A stretch of DNA of 64,000 nt, taken from positions 28,768,192 through 28,832,191 of the forward strand of contig CM059570.1 of NCBI GenBank assembly GCA_030386875.1. The letters are read 5' to 3'. Within the stretch, counting starts at the first letter, position 1, and the number at the start of each line of letters is the position of its first letter. The DNA comes from Morinoia aosen (taxonomy: Eukaryota; Arthropoda; Malacostraca; Amphipoda; Talitridae). A model generated the notes under the pieces. That model was not told the origin of the DNA. It did no database searches and saw nothing but the letters and a program-made list of their open reading frames with translations. Position numbers and translations under genes: made by a program. Of this stretch, positions 41,101 to 56,100 are shown piece after piece.

Positions 41101-44100
41101 GAAGTTTTAACGTTTGAAGTGATGAAGTTTTAACGTTTGAAGCGATGAAGTTTTAACGTTTGAAGCGATGAAGTTTTAACGTTCGAAACGATGAAGTTTT
41201 AACGTTTGAAGCGATGAAGTTTTACCGTTTGAAGTGATGAAGTTTTACCGTTTGAAGCGATGAAGTTTTAACTTTTGAAGTGATGAAGTTTTACCGTTTG
41301 AAGCGATGAAGTTTTGACGTTTGAAGTGATGAAGTTTTACCGTTTGAAGCGATGAAGTTTTAACGTTTGAAGTGATGAAGTTTTACCGTTTGAAGCGATG
41401 AAGTTTTACCGTTTAAGTGATGAAGTTTTACCGTTTGAAGCGATGAAGTTTTAACGTTTGAAGCGATGAAGTTTTACCGTTTGAAACGATGAAGTTTTAA
41501 CGTTTGAAGCGATGAAGTTTTACCGTTTAAAGCGATGAAGTTTTAACGTTTGAAGCGATGAAGTTTTACCGTTTGAAGTGATGAAGTTTCAACGTTTGAA
41601 GCGGTGAAGTTTTAACGTTTGAAGTGATGAAGTTTTACCGTTTGAAGCGATGAAGTTTTACCGTTTGAAGTGATGAAGTTTTACCGTTTGAAGCGATGAA
41701 GTTTTATTGTTTGAAGTGATGAAGTTTTACCGTTTGAAGTGATGAAGTTTTAACGTTTGAAGCGATGAAGTTTTACCGTTTGAAGTGATGAAGTTTTAAC
41801 GTTTGAAGCGATGAAGTTTTAACGTTTGAAGTGATGAAGTTTTACCGTTTGAAGCGATGAAGTTTTAACGTTTGAAGCGATGAAGTTTTACCGTTTGAAG
41901 TGATGAAGTTTTAACGTTTGAAGTGATGAAGTTTTACCGTTTGAAGTGATGAAGTTTTACCGATTGAAGTGATGAAGTTTTAACGTTTGAAGCGATGAAG
42001 TTTTAACGTTTGAAGTGATGAAGTTTTACCGTTTGAAGTGATGAAGTTTTAACGTTTGAAGCGATGAAGTTTTAACGTTTGAAGTGATGAAGTTTTACCA
42101 TTTGAAGCGATGAAGTTTTAACGTTTGAAGCGATGAAGTTTTACCGTTTGAAGTGATGAAGTTTGCACGTTTGAAGTGATGAAGTTTTCCCGTTTGAAGT
42201 GATGAGGTTTTACCGTTTGAAGTGATGAAGTTTTAACGTTTGAAGCGATGAAGTTTTAACGTTAGAAGTGATGAAGTTTTACCGTTTGAAGTGATGAAGT
42301 TTTAAGGTTTAAGTGATGAAGTTTTACCGTTTGAAGCGATGAAGTTTTAACGTCTGAAGCGATAAAGTTTTACCGTTTGAAGTGATGAAGTTTTAACGTT
42401 TGAAGTGATGAAGTTTTACCGTTTGAAGCGATGAAGTTTTACCATTTGAAGCGATGAAGTTTTACCGTTTGAAGCGATGAAGTTTTACCGTTTGAAGCGA
42501 TGAAGTTTTAACGTTTGAAGTGATGAAGTTTTACCGTTTGAAGTGATGAAGTTTTACCGTTTGAAGCGATGAAGTTTTAACGTTTGAAGTGATGAAGTTT
42601 TACCGTTTGAAGTGATGAAGTTTTAACTTTTGAAGCGATGAAGTTTTAACGTTTGAAGTGATGAAGTTTTACCGTTTGAAGCGATGAAGTTTTAACGTTT
42701 GAAGCGATGAAGTTTTACCGTTTGAAGTGATGAGGTTTTACTGTTTGAAGTGATGAAGTTTTAACTTTTGAAGCGATGAAGTTTTAACGTTTGAAGTGAT
42801 GAAGTTTTACCGTTTGAAGCGATGAAGTTTTAACGTTTGAAGTGATGAAGTTTTACCGTTTGAAGTGATGAGGTTTTACTGTTTGAAGTGATGAAGTTTT
42901 AACGTTTGAAGCGATGAAGTTTTAACGTTTGAAGTGATGAAGTTTTACCGTTTGAAGTGATGAAGTTTTAACGTTTGCAGCGATGAAGTTTTAACGTTTG
43001 AAGTGATGAAGTTTTACCGTTTTAAGCGATGAAGTTTTAACGTTTGGAGCGATGAAGTTTTACCGTTTGAAGTGATGAAGTTTTAACGTTTGAAGTGATG
43101 AAGTTTCACCGTTTGAAGCGATGAAGTTTTACCGTTTGAAGCGATGAAGTTTTAACGTTTGAAGTGATGAAGTTTTACCGTTTGAAGCGATGAAGTTTTA
43201 ACGTTTGAAGTGATGAAGTTTTAACGTTTGAAGCGATGAAGTTTTAACGTTTGAAGAGATGAAGTTTTAACGTTTGAAACGATGAAGTTTTAACGTTTGA
43301 AGCGATGAATTTTTACCGTTTTAAGCGATGAAGTTTTAACGTTTGGAGCGATGAAGTTTTACCGTTTGAAGTGATGAAGTTTTAACGTTTGAAGTGATGA
43401 AGTTTTACCGTTTGAAGCGATGAAGTTTCACCGTTTGAAGCGATGAAGTTTTAACGTTTGAAGTGATGAAGTTATACCGTTTGAAGCGATGAAGTTTTAA
43501 CGTTTGAAGTGATGAAGTTTTAACGTTTGAAGCGATGAAGTTTTAACGTTTGAAGCGATGAAGTTTTAACGTTCGAAACGATGAAGTTTTAACGTTTGAA
43601 GCGATGAAGTTTTACCGTTTGAAGTGATGAAGTTTTACCGTTTGAAGCGATGAAGTTTTAACTTTTGAAGTGATGAAGTTTTACCGTTTGAAGCGATGAA
43701 GTTTTGACGTTTGAAGTGATGAAGTTTTACCGTTTGAAGCGATGAAGTTTTAACGTTTGAAGTGATGAAGTTTTACCGTTTGAAGCGATGAAGTTTTACC
43801 GTTTAAGTGATGAAGTTTTACCGTTTGAAGCGATGAAGTTTTAACGTTTGAAGCGATGAAGTTTTACCGTTTGAAACGATGAAGTTTTAACGTTTGAAGC
43901 GATGATGTTTTACCGTTTAAAGCGATGAAGTTTTAACGTTTGAAGCGATGAAGTTTTACCGTTTGAAGTGATGAAGTTTCAACGTTTGAAGCGGTGAAGT
44001 TTTAACGTTTGAAGTGATGAAGTTTTACCGTTTGAAGCGATGAAGTTTTACCGTTTGAAGTGATGAAGTTTTACCGTTTGAAGCGATGAAGTTTTATTGT

Positions 44101-47100
44101 TTGAAGTGATGAAGTTTTACCGTTTGAAGTGATGAAGTTTTAACGTTTGAAGCGATGAAGTTTTACCGTTTGAAGTGATGAAGTTTTAACGTTTGAAGCG
44201 ATGAAGTTTTAACGTTTGAAGTGATGAAGTTTTACCGTTTGAAGCGATGAAGTTTTAACGTTTGAAGCGATGAAGTTTTACCGTTTGAAGTGATGAAGTT
44301 TTAACGTTTGAAGTGATGAAGTTTTACCGTTTGAAGTGATGAAGTTTTACCGATTGAAGTGATGAAGTTTTAACGTTTGGAGCGATGAAGTTTTAACGTT
44401 TGAAGTGATGAAGTTTTACCGTTTGAAGTGATGAAGTTTTAACGTTTGAAGCGATGAAGTTTTAACGTTTGAAGTGATGAAGTTTTACCATTTGAAGCGA
44501 TGAAGTTTTAACGTTTGAAGCGATGAAGTTTTACCGTTTGAAGTGATGAAGTTTGCACGTTTGAAGTGATGAAGTTTTCCCGTTTGAAGTGATGAGGTTT
44601 TACCGTTTGAAGTGATGAAGTTTTAACGTTTGAAGCGATGAAGTTTTAACGTTAGAAGTGATGAAGTTTTACCGTTTGAAGTGATGAAGTTTTAAGGTTT
44701 AAGTGATGAAGTTTTACCGTTTGAAGCGATGAAGTTTTAACGTCTGAAGCGATAAAGTTTTACCGTTTGAAGTGATGAAGTTTTAACGTTTGAAGTGATG
44801 AAGTTTTACCGTTTGAAGCGATGAAGTTTTACCATTTGAAGCGATGAAGTTTTACCGTTTGAAGCGATGAAGTTTTACCGTTTGAAGCGATGAAGTTTTA
44901 ACGTTTGAAGTGATGAAGTTTTACCGTTTGAAGCGATGAAGTTTTACCGTTTGAAGCGATGAAGTTTTAACGTTTGAAGTGATGAAGTTTTACCGTTTGA
45001 AGTGATGAAGTTTTACCGTTTGAAGTGATGAAGTTTTAACGTTTGAAGCGATGAAGTTTTAACGTTTGAAGTGATGAAGTTTTACCGTTTGAAGTGATGA
45101 AGTTTTAACGTTTGAAGCGATGAAGTTTTAACGTTTTAAGTGATGAAGTTTTACCGTTTGAAGCGATGAAGTTTTAACGTTTGAAGCGATGAAGTTTTAA
45201 CGTTTGAAGTGATGAAGTTTTAACGTTTGAAGTGATGAAGTTTTACCGTTTGAAGTGATGAGGTTTTACCGTTTGAAGTGATGAAGTTTTAACGTTTGAA
45301 GCGATGAAGTTTTAACGTTTGAAGTGATGAAGTTTTACCGTTTGAAGTGATGAAGTTTTAACGTTTGCAGCGATGAAGTTTTAACGTTTGAAGTGATGAA
45401 GTTTTACCGTTTTAAGCGATGAAGTTTTAACGTTTGGAGCGATGAAGTTTTACCGTTTGAAGTGATGAAGTTTTAACGTTAAAAGTGATGAAGTTTTACC
45501 GTTTGAAGCGATGAAGTTTTACCGTTTGAAGCGATGAAGTTTTAACGTTTGAAGTGATGAAGTTTTACCGTTTGAAGCGATGAAGTTTTAACGTTTGAAG
45601 TGATGAAGTTTTAACGTTTGAAGCGATGAAGTTTTAACGTTTGAAGCGATGAAGTTTTAACGTTTGAAACGATGAAGTTTTAACGTTTGAAGCGATAAGG
45701 TTTTACCGTTTGAAGTGATGAAGTTTTACCGTTTGAAGCGATGAAGTTTTAACTTTTGAAGTGATGAAGTTTTACCGCTTGAAGCGATGAAGTTTTAACG
45801 TTTGAAGTGATGAAGTTTTACCGTTTGAAGCGATGAAGTTTTACCGTTTGAAGTGATGAAGTTTTACCGTTTGAAGCGATGAAGTTTTAACGTTTGAAGC
45901 GATGCAGTTTTACCGTTTGAAGCGATGAAGTTTTAACGTTTGAAGCGATGAAGTTTTACCGTTTGAAGCGATGAAGTTTTAACGTTTGAAGTGATGAAGT
46001 TTTACCGTTTGAAGTGATGAAGTTTTAACGTTTGAAGCGGTGAAGTTTTAACGTTTGAAGTGATGAAGTTTTACCGTTTGAAGCGATAAAGTTTTACCGT
46101 TTGAAGTGATAAAGTTTTACCGTTTGAAGCGATGAAGTTTTAACGTTTGAAGTGATGAAGTTTTACCGTTTGAAGTGATGAAGTTTTAACGTTTGAAGCG
46201 ATGACGTTTTACCGTTTGAAGTGATGAAGTTTTAACGTTTGAAGCGATGAAGTTTTGACGTTTGAAGTGATGAAGTTTTACCGTTTGAAGCGATGAAGTT
46301 TTAACGTTTGAAGCGGTGAAGGTTTACCGTTTGAAGTGATGAAGTTTTAACGTTTGAAGTGATGAAGTTTTACCGTTTGAAGTGATGAAGTTTTACCGTT
46401 TGAAGTGATGAAGTTTTAACGTTTGAAGCGATGAAGTTTTAACGTTTGAAGTGATGAAGTTTTAACGTTTGAAGCGATGAAGTTTTAACGTTTGAAGTGA
46501 TGAAGTTTTAACGTTTGAAGCGATGAAGTTTTAACGTTTGAAGCGATGAAGTTTTAACGTTTGAAGCGGTGAAGGTTTACCGTTTGAAGTGATGAAGTTT
46601 TAACGTTTGAAGTGATGAAGTTTTACCGTTTGAAGTGATGAAGTTTTACCGTTTGAAGTGATGAAGTTTTAACGTTTGAAGCGATGAAGTTTTAACGTTT
46701 GAAGTGATGAAGTTTTACCGTTTGAAGTGATGAAGTTTTAACGTTTGAAGCGATGAAGTTTTAACGTTTTAAGTGATGAAGTTTTACCGTTTGAAGCGAT
46801 GAAGTTTTAACGTTTGAAGCGATGAAGTTTTAACGTTTGAAGTGATGAAGTTTTAACGTTTGAAGTGATGAAGTTTTACCGTTTGAAGTGATGAGGTTTT
46901 ACCGTTTGAAGTGATGAAGTTTTAACGTTTGAAGCGATGAAGTTTTAACGTTTGAAGTGATGAAGTTTTACCGTTTGAAGTGATGAAGTTTTAACGTTTG
47001 CAGCGATGAAGTTTTAACGTTTGAAGTGATGAAGTTTTACCGTTTTAAGCGATGAAGTTTTAACGTTTGGAGCGATGAAGTTTTACCGTTTGAAGTGATG

Positions 47101-50100
47101 AAGTTTTAACGTTTAAAGTGATGAAGTTTTACCGTTTGAAGCGATGAAGTTTTACCGTTTGAAGCGATGAAGTTTTAACGTTTGAAGTGATGAAGTTTTA
47201 CCGTTTGAAGCGATGAAGTTTTAACGTTTGAAGTGATGAAGTTTTAACGTTTGAAGCGATGAAGTTTTAACGTTTGAAGCGATGAAGTTTTAACGTTTGA
47301 AACGATGAAGTTTTAACGTTTGAAGCGATAAGGTTTTACCGTTTGAAGTGATGAAGTTTTACCGTTTGAAGCGATGAAGTTTTAACTTTTGAAGTGATGA
47401 AGTTTTACCGTTTGAAGCGATGAAGTTTTAACGTTTGAAGTGATGAAGTTTTACCGTTTGAAGCGATGAAGTTTTACCGTTTGAAGTGATGAAGTTTTAC
47501 CGTTTGAAGCGATGAAGTTTTAACGTTTGAAGCGATGCAGTTTTACCGTTTGAAGCGATGAAGTTTTAACGTTTGAAGCGATGAAGTTTTACCGTTTGAA
47601 GCGATGAAGTTTTAACGTTTGAAGTGATGAAGTTTTACCGTTTGAAGTGATGAAGTTTTAACGTTTGAAGCGGTGAAGTTTTAACGTTTGAAGTGATGAA
47701 GTTTTACCGTTTGAAGCGATAAAGTTTTACCGTTTGAAGTGATAAAGTTTTACCGTTTGAAGCGATGAAGTTTTAACGTTTGAAGTGATGAAGTTTTACC
47801 GTTTGAAGTGATGAAGTTTTAACGTTTGAAGCGATGACGTTTTACCGTTTGAAGTGATGAAGTTTTAACGTTTGAAGCGATGAAGTTTTAACGTTTGAAG
47901 TGATGAAGTTTTACCGTTTGAAGCGATGAAGTTTTAACTTTTGAAGCGGTGAAGGTTTACCGTTTGAAGTGATGAAGTTTTAACGTTTGAAGTGATGAAG
48001 TTTTACCGTTTGAAGTGATGAAGTTTTAACGTTTGAAGTGATGAAGTTTTAACGTTTGAAGCGATGAAGTTTTACCGTTTGAAGCGATGAAGTTTTACCG
48101 TTTGAAGCGGTGAAGGTTTACCGTTTGAAGTGATGAAGTTTTAACGTTTGAAGTGATGAAGTTTTACCGTTTGAAGTGATGAAGTTTTACCGTTTGAAGC
48201 GATGAAGTTTTACCGTTTGAAGTGATGAAGTTTTACCGTTTGAAGCGATGAAGTTTTACCGTTTGAAGCGGTGAAGGTTTACCGTTTGAAGTGATGAAGT
48301 TTTAACGTTTGAAGTGATGAAGTTTTACCGTTTGAAGTGATGAAGTTTTAACGTTTGAAGCGATGAAGTTTTAACGTTTGAAGCGATGAAGTTTTACCGT
48401 TTGAAGCGGTGAAGGTTTACCGTTTGAAGTGATGAAGTTTTAACGTTTGAAGTGATGAAGTTTTACCGTTTGAAGTGATGAAGTTTTACCGTTTGAAGCG
48501 GTGAAGGTTTACCGTTTGAAGTGATGAAGTTTTAACGTTTGAAGCGATGAAGTTTTAACGTTTGAAGCGATGAAGTTTTACCGTTTGAAGCGGTGAAGGT
48601 TTACCGTTTGAAGTGATGAAGTTTTAACGTTTGAAGTGATGAAGTTTTACCGTTTGAAGCGATGAAGTTTTACCGTTTGAAGCGGTGAAGGTTTACCGTT
48701 TGAAGTGATGAAGTTTTAACGTTTGAAGTGATGAAGTTTTACCGTTTGAAGTGATGAAGTTTTAACGTTTGAAGCGATGAAGTTTTACCGTTTGAAGCGA
48801 TGAAGTTTTACCGTTTGAAGCGGTGAAGGTTTACCGTTTGAAGTGATGAAGTTTTAACGTTTGAAGTGATGAAGTTTTACCGTTTGAAGTGATGAAGTTT
48901 TAACGTTTGAAGCGATGAAGTTTTAACGTTTGAAGCGATGAAGTTTTACCGTTTGAAGCGATGAAGTTTTAACGTTTGGAGCGATGAAGTTTTAACGTTT
49001 GAAGCGATGAAGTTTTAACGTTTGAAGCGATGAAGTTTTACCGTTTGAAGCGATGAAGTTTTAACGTTTGAAGCGATGAAGTTTTACCGTTTGAAGCGAT
49101 GAAGTTTTAACGTTTGAAGTGATGAAGTTTTACCGTTTGAAGCGATGAAGTTTTAACGTTTGAAGTGATGAAGTTTTACCGTTTGAAGCGATGAAGTTTT
49201 AACGTTTGAAGCGATGAAGTTTTAACGTTTGAAGCGATGAAGTTTTAACGTTTGAAGCGATGAAGTTTTACCGTTTGAAGTGATGAAGTTTTACCGTTTG
49301 AAGCGATGAAGTTTTACCGTTAGAAGCGATGAAGTTTTACCATTTGAAGCGATGAAGTTTTAACGTTTGAAGCGATGAAGTTTTACCGTTTGAAGCGATG
49401 AAGTTTTAACGTTTGAAGTGATGAAGTTTTAACGTTTGAAGTGATGAAGTTTTAACGTTTGAAGTGATGAAGTTTTACCGTTTGAAGCGATGAAGTTTTA
49501 ACGTTTGAAGTGATGAAGTTTCAACGTTTGAAGTGATGAAGTTTTACCGTTTGAAGTGATGAAGTTTTACCGTTTGAAGCGATGAAGTTTTAACGGTTGA
49601 AGTGATGAAGTTTTAACGTTTGAAGTGATGAAGTTTTACCGTTTGAAGTGATGAAGTTTCAACGTTTGAAGTGATGAAGTTTTACCGTTTGAAGTGATGA
49701 AGTTTTACCGTTTGAAGCGATGAAGTTTTAACGTTTGAAGTGATGAAGTTTTAACGTTTGAAGTGATGAAGTTTTACCGTTTGAAGTGATGAAGTTTTAC
49801 CGTTTGAAGCGATGAAGTTTTAACGTTTGAAGTGATGAAGTTTCAACGTTTGAAGTGATGAAGTTTTACCGTTTGAAGTGATGAAGTTTTCCGTTTGAAG
49901 CGATGAAGTTTTAACGTTTGAAGTGATGAAATTTTAACGTTTGAAGCGATGAAGTTTTAACGTTTGAAGCGATGAAGTTTTACCGTTTGAAGTGATGAAG
50001 TTTTACCGTTTGAAGCGATGAAGTTTTAACGTTTGAAGTGATGAAGTTTTACCGTTTGAAGCGATGAAGTTTTAACGTTTGAAGTGATGAAGTTTTACCG

Positions 50101-53100
50101 TTTGAAGCGATGAAGTTTTACCGTTTGAAGTGATGAAGTTTTACCGTTTGAAGCGATGAAGTTTTAACGTTTGAAGCGATGAAGTTTTACCGTTTGAAGC
50201 GATGAAGTTTTAACGTTTGAAGCGATGAAGTTTTACCGTTTGAAGCGATGAAGTTTTAACGTTTGAAGTGATGAAGTTTTACCGTTTGAAGTGATGAAGT
50301 TTTAACGTTTGAAGCGGTGAAGTTTTAACGTTTGAAGTGATGAAGTTTTACCGTTTGAAGTGATGAAGTTTTACCGTTTGAAGCGATGAAGTTTTACCGT
50401 TTGAAGTGATGAAGTTTTACCGTTTGAAGCGATGAAGTTTTACCGTTTGAAGCGGTGAAGGTTTACCGTTTGAAGTGATGAAGTTTTAACGTTTGAAGTG
50501 ATGAAGTTTTACCGTTTGAAGTGATGAAGTTTTAACGTTTGAAGCGATGAAGTTTTAACGTTTGAAGCGATGAAGTTTTACCGTTTGAAGCGGTGAAGGT
50601 TTACCGTTTGAAGTGATGAAGTTTTAACGTTTGAAGTGATGAAGTTTTACCGTTTGAAGTGATGAAGTTTTACCGTTTGAAGCGGTGAAGGTTTACCGTT
50701 TGAAGTGATGAAGTTTTAACGTTTGAAGCGATGAAGTTTTAACGTTTGAAGCGATGAAGTTTTACCGTTTGAAGCGGTGAAGGTTTACCGTTTGAAGTGA
50801 TGAAGTTTTAACGTTTGAAGTGATGAAGTTTTACCGTTTGAAGCGATGAAGTTTTACCGTTTGAAGCGGTGAAGGTTTACCGTTTGAAGTGATGAAGTTT
50901 TAACGTTTGAAGTGATGAAGTTTTACCGTTTGAAGTGATGAAGTTTTAACGTTTGAAGCGATGAAGTTTTACCGTTTGAAGCGATGAAGTTTTACCGTTT
51001 GAAGCGGTGAAGGTTTACCGTTTGAAGTGATGAAGTTTTAACGTTTGAAGTGATGAAGTTTTACCGTTTGAAGTGATGAAGTTTTAACGTTTGAAGCGAT
51101 GAAGTTTTAACGTTTGAAGCGATGAAGTTTTACCGTTTGAAGCGATGAAGTTTTAACGTTTGGAGCGATGAAGTTTTAACGTTTGAAGCGATGAAGTTTT
51201 AACGTTTGAAGCGATGAAGTTTTACCGTTTGAAGCGATGAAGTTTTAACGTTTGAAGCGATGAAGTTTTACCGTTTGAAGCGATGAAGTTTTAACGTTTG
51301 AAGTGATGAAGTTTTACCGTTTGAAGCGATGAAGTTTTAACGTTTGAAGTGATGAAGTTTTACCGTTTGAAGCGATGAAGTTTTAACGTTTGAAGCGATG
51401 AAGTTTTAACGTTTGAAGCGATGAAGTTTTAACGTTTGAAGCGATGAAGTTTTACCGTTTGAAGTGATGAAGTTTTACCGTTTGAAGCGATGAAGTTTTA
51501 CCGTTTGAAGCGATGAAGTTTTACCATTTGAAGCGATGAAGTTTTAACGTTTGAAGCGATGAAGTTTTACCGTTTGAAGCGATGAAGTTTTAACGTTTGA
51601 AGTGATGAAGTTTTAACGTTTGAAGTGATGAAGTTTTAACGTTTGAAGTGATGAAGTTTTACCGTTTGAAGCGATGAAGTTTTAACGTTTGAAGTGATGA
51701 AGTTTTACCGTTTGAAGCGATGAAGTTTTACCGTTTGAAGCGATGAAGTTTTAACGTTTGAAGTGATGAAGTTTTAACGTTTGAAGTGATGAAGTTTTAA
51801 CGTTTGAAGTGATGAAGTTTTAACGTTTGAAGCGATGAAGTTTTAACGTTTGAAGCGATGAAGTTTTAACGTTTGAAGCGATGAAGTTTTACCGTTTGAA
51901 GTGATGAAGTTTTACCGTTTGAAGCGATGAAGTTTTACCGTTTGAAGCGATGAAGTTTTACCATTTGAAGCGATGAAGTTTTAACGTTTGAAGCGGTGAA
52001 GGTTTACCGTTTGAAGTGATGAAGTTTTACCGTTTGAAGTGATGAAGTTTTACCGTTTGAAGTGATGAAGTTTTACCGTTTGAAGTGATGAAGTTTTACC
52101 GTTTGAAGTGATGAAGTTTTACCGTTTGAAGCGATGAAGTTTTAACGGTTGAAGTGATGAAGTTTTAACGTTTGAAGTGATGAAGTTTTACCGTTTGAAG
52201 TGATGAAGTTTCAACGTTTGAAGTGATGAAGTTTTACCGTTTGAAGTGATGAAGTTTTACCGTTTGAAGCGATGAAGTTTTAACGTTTGAAGTGATGAAG
52301 TTTTAACGTTTGAAGTGATGAAGTTTTACCGTTTGAAGTGATGAAGTTTTACCGTTTGAAGCGATGAAGTTTTAACGTTTGAAGTGATGAAGTTTCAACG
52401 TTTGAAGTGATGAAGTTTTACCGTTTGAAGTGATGAAGTTTTACCGTTTGAAGCGATGAAGTTTTAACGTTTGAAGTGATGAAATTTTAACGTTTGAAGC
52501 GATGAAGTTTTAACGTTTGAAGCGATGAAGTTTTACCGTTTGAAGTGATGAAGTTTTACCGTTTGAAGCGATGAAGTTTTAACGTTTGAAGTGATGAAGT
52601 TTTACCGTTTGAAGCGATGAAGTTTTAACGTTTGAAGTGATGAAGTTTTACCGTTTGAAGCGATGAAGTTTTACCGTTTGAAGTGATGAAGTTTTACCGT
52701 TTGAAGCGATGAAGTTTTAACGTTTGAAGCGATGAAGTTTTACCGTTTGAAGCGATGAAGTTTTAACGTTTGAAGCGATGAAGTTTTACCGTTTGAAGCG
52801 ATGAAGTTTTAACGTTTGAAGTGATGAAGTTTTACCGTTTGAAGTGATGAAGTTTTAACGTTTGAAGCGGTGAAGTTTTAACGTTTGAAGTGATGAAGTT
52901 TTACCGTTTGAAGCGATGAAGTTTTACCGTTTGAAGTGATGAAGTTTTACCGTTCGAAGCGATGAAGTTTTAACGTTTGAAGTGATGAAGTTTTACCGTT
53001 TGAAGTGATGAAGTTTTAACGTTTGAAGCGATGAAGTTTTACCGTTTGAAGTGATGAAGTTTTAACGTTTGAAGCGATGAAGTTTTAACGTTTGAAGTGA

Positions 53101-56100
53101 TGAAGTTTTACCGTTTGAAGCGATGAAGTTTTAACGTTTGAAGCGATGAAGTTTTACCGTTTGAAGTGATGAAGTTTTAACGTTTGAAGTGATGAAGTTT
53201 TACCGTTTGAAGTGATGAAGTTTTACCGTTTGAAGTGATGAAGTTTTAACGTTTGAAGCGATGAAGTTTTAACGTTTGAAGTGATGAAGTTTTACCGTTT
53301 GAAGTGATGAAGTTTTAACGTTTGAAGCGGTGAAGTTTTAACGTTTGAAGCGATGAAGTTTTACCGTTTGAAGCGATGAAGTTTTAAAGTTTGGAGCGAT
53401 GAAGTTTTACCGTTTGAAGCGATGAAGTTTTAACGTTTGAAGTGATGAAGTTTTACCGTTTGAAGCGATGAAGTTTTACCGTTTGAAGCGATGAAGTTTT
53501 AACGTTTGAAGTGATGAAGTTTTACCGTTTGAAGCGATGAAGTTTTAACGTTTGAAGTGATGAAGTTTTACCGTTTGAAGCGATGAAGTTTTAACGTTTG
53601 AAGCGATGAAGTTTTAACGTTTGAAGCGATGAAGTTTTAACGTTTGAAGCGATGAAGTTTTACCGTTTGAAGTGATGAAGTTTTAACGTTTGAAGCGATG
53701 AAGTTTTAACGTTCGAAGTGATGAAGTTTTACCGTTTGAAGTGATGAAGTTTTAACGTTTGAAGCGGTGAAGTTTTAACGTTTGAAGCGATGAAGTTTTA
53801 CCGTTTGAAGCGATGAAGTTTTAACGTTTGAAGCGATGAAGTTTTACCGTTTGAAGCGATGAAGTTTTAACGTTTGAAGTGATGAAGTTTTACCGTTTGA
53901 AGCGATGAAGTTTTACCGTTTGAAGCGATGAAGTTTTAACGTTTGAAGTGATGAAGTTTTACCGTTTGAAGCGATGAAGTTTTAACGTTTGAAGTGATGA
54001 AGTTTTACCGTTTGAAGCGATGAAGTTTTAACGTTTGAAGCGATGAAGTTTTAACGTTTGAAGCGATGAAGTTTTAACGTTTGAAGCGATGAAGTTTCAC
54101 CGTTTGAAGTAATGAAGTTTTACCGTTTGAAGCGATGAAGTTTTTACGTTTGAAGTGATGAAGTTTTACCGTTTGAAGCGATGAAGTTTTAACGTTTGAA
54201 GTGATGAAGTTTTACCGTTTGAAGTGATGAAGTTTCACCGTTTGAAGCGACGAAGTTTTAACGTTTGAAGTGATGAAGTTTTAACGTTTGAAGTGATGAA
54301 GTTTTACCGTTTGAAGCGATGATTTTTTAACGTTTGAAGCGATGAAGTTTTACCGTTTGAAGCGTTGAAGTTTTACCGTTTGAAGCGATGAAGTTTTACT
54401 GTTTGAAGCGATGAAGTTTTAACGTTTGAAGCGATGAAGTTTTACCGTTTGAAGCGATGAAGTTTTAACGTTTGAAGCGATGAAGTTTTACCGTTTGAAG
54501 CGATGAAGTTTTAACGTTTGAAGCGATGAAGTTTTAACGTTTGAAGCGATGAAGTTTTAACGTTTGAAGCGATGAAGTTTTACCGTTTGAAGCGATGAAG
54601 TTTTAACGTTTGAAGCGATGAAGTTTTACCGTTTGAAGCGATGAAGTTTTACCGTTTGAAGCGATGAAGTTTTACCGTTTGAAGCGATGAAGTTTTACCG
54701 TTTGAAGCGATGAAGTTTTACCGTTTGAAGCGATGAAGTTTTACCGTTTGAAGCGATGATTTTTTAACGTTTGAAGCGATGAAGTTTTACCGTTTGAAGC
54801 GATGAAGTTTTACCGTTTGAAGCGATGAAGTTTTACCGTTTGAAGCGATGAAGTTTTACCGTTTGAAGCGATGAAGTTTTACCGTTTGAAGCGATGAAGT
54901 TTTAACGTTTGAAATGATGAAGTTTCACCGTTTGAAGCGACGAAGTTTTAACGTTTGAAGTGATGAAGTTTTAACGTTTGAAGCGATGAAGTTTTACCGT
55001 TTGAAGCGATGATTTTTTAACGTTTGAAGCGATGAAGTTTTACCGTTTGAAGCGATGAAGTTTTACCGTTTGAAGCGATGAAGTTTTACTGTTTGAAGCG
55101 ATGAAGTTTTAACGTTTGAAGCGATGAAGTTTTACCGTTTGAAGCGATGAAGTTTTAACGTTTGAAGCGATGAAGTTTTAACGTTTGAAGTGATGAAGTT
55201 TTACCGTTTGAAGCGATGAAGTTTTACCGTTTGAAGCGATGAAGTTTTAACGTTTGAAGTGATGAAGTTTTACCGTTTGAAGTGATGAAGTTTTAACGTT
55301 TGAAGTGATGAAGTTTTACCGTTTGAAGCGATGAAGTTTTAACGTTTGAAGTGATGAAGTTTTAACGTTTGAAGCGATGAAGTTTTACCGTTTGAAGCGA
55401 TGAAGTTTTACCGTTTGAAGCGATGAAGTTTTAACGTTTGAAGTGATGAAGTTTTACCGTTTGAAGCGATGAAGTTTTAACGTTGGAAGCGATGAAGTTT
55501 TAACGTTTGAAGTGATGAAGTTTTACCGTTTGAAGCGATGAAGTTTTAACGTTTGAAGTGATGAAGTTTTACCGTTTGAAGCGATGAAGTTTTACCGTTT
55601 GAAGCGATGAAGTTTTAACGTTTGAAGTGATGAAGTTTTACCGTTTGAAGTGATGAAGTTTTACCGTTTGAAGCGATGAAGTTTTAACGTTGGAAGCGAT
55701 GAAGTTTTAACGTTTGAAGTGATGAAGTTTTACCGTTTGAAGCGATGAAGTTTTAACGTTTGAAGTGATGAAGTTTTAACGTTTGAAGCGATGAAGTTTT
55801 ACCGTTTGAAGCGATGAAGTTTTACCGTTTGAAGTGATGAAGTTTTACCGTTAGAAGCGATGAAGTTTTACCGTTTGAAGTGATGAAGTTTTAACGTTTG
55901 AAGCGATGAAGTTTTACCGTTTGAAGTGATGAAGTTTTACCGTTTGAAGCGATGAAGTTTTACCGTTTGAAGAGATGAAGTTTTAACGTTTGAAGTGATG
56001 AAGTTTTACCGTTTGAAGCGATGAAGTTTTATCGTTTGAAGCGATGAAGTTTTACCGTTTGAAGCGATGAAGTTTTAACGTTTGAAGCGATGAAGTCTTA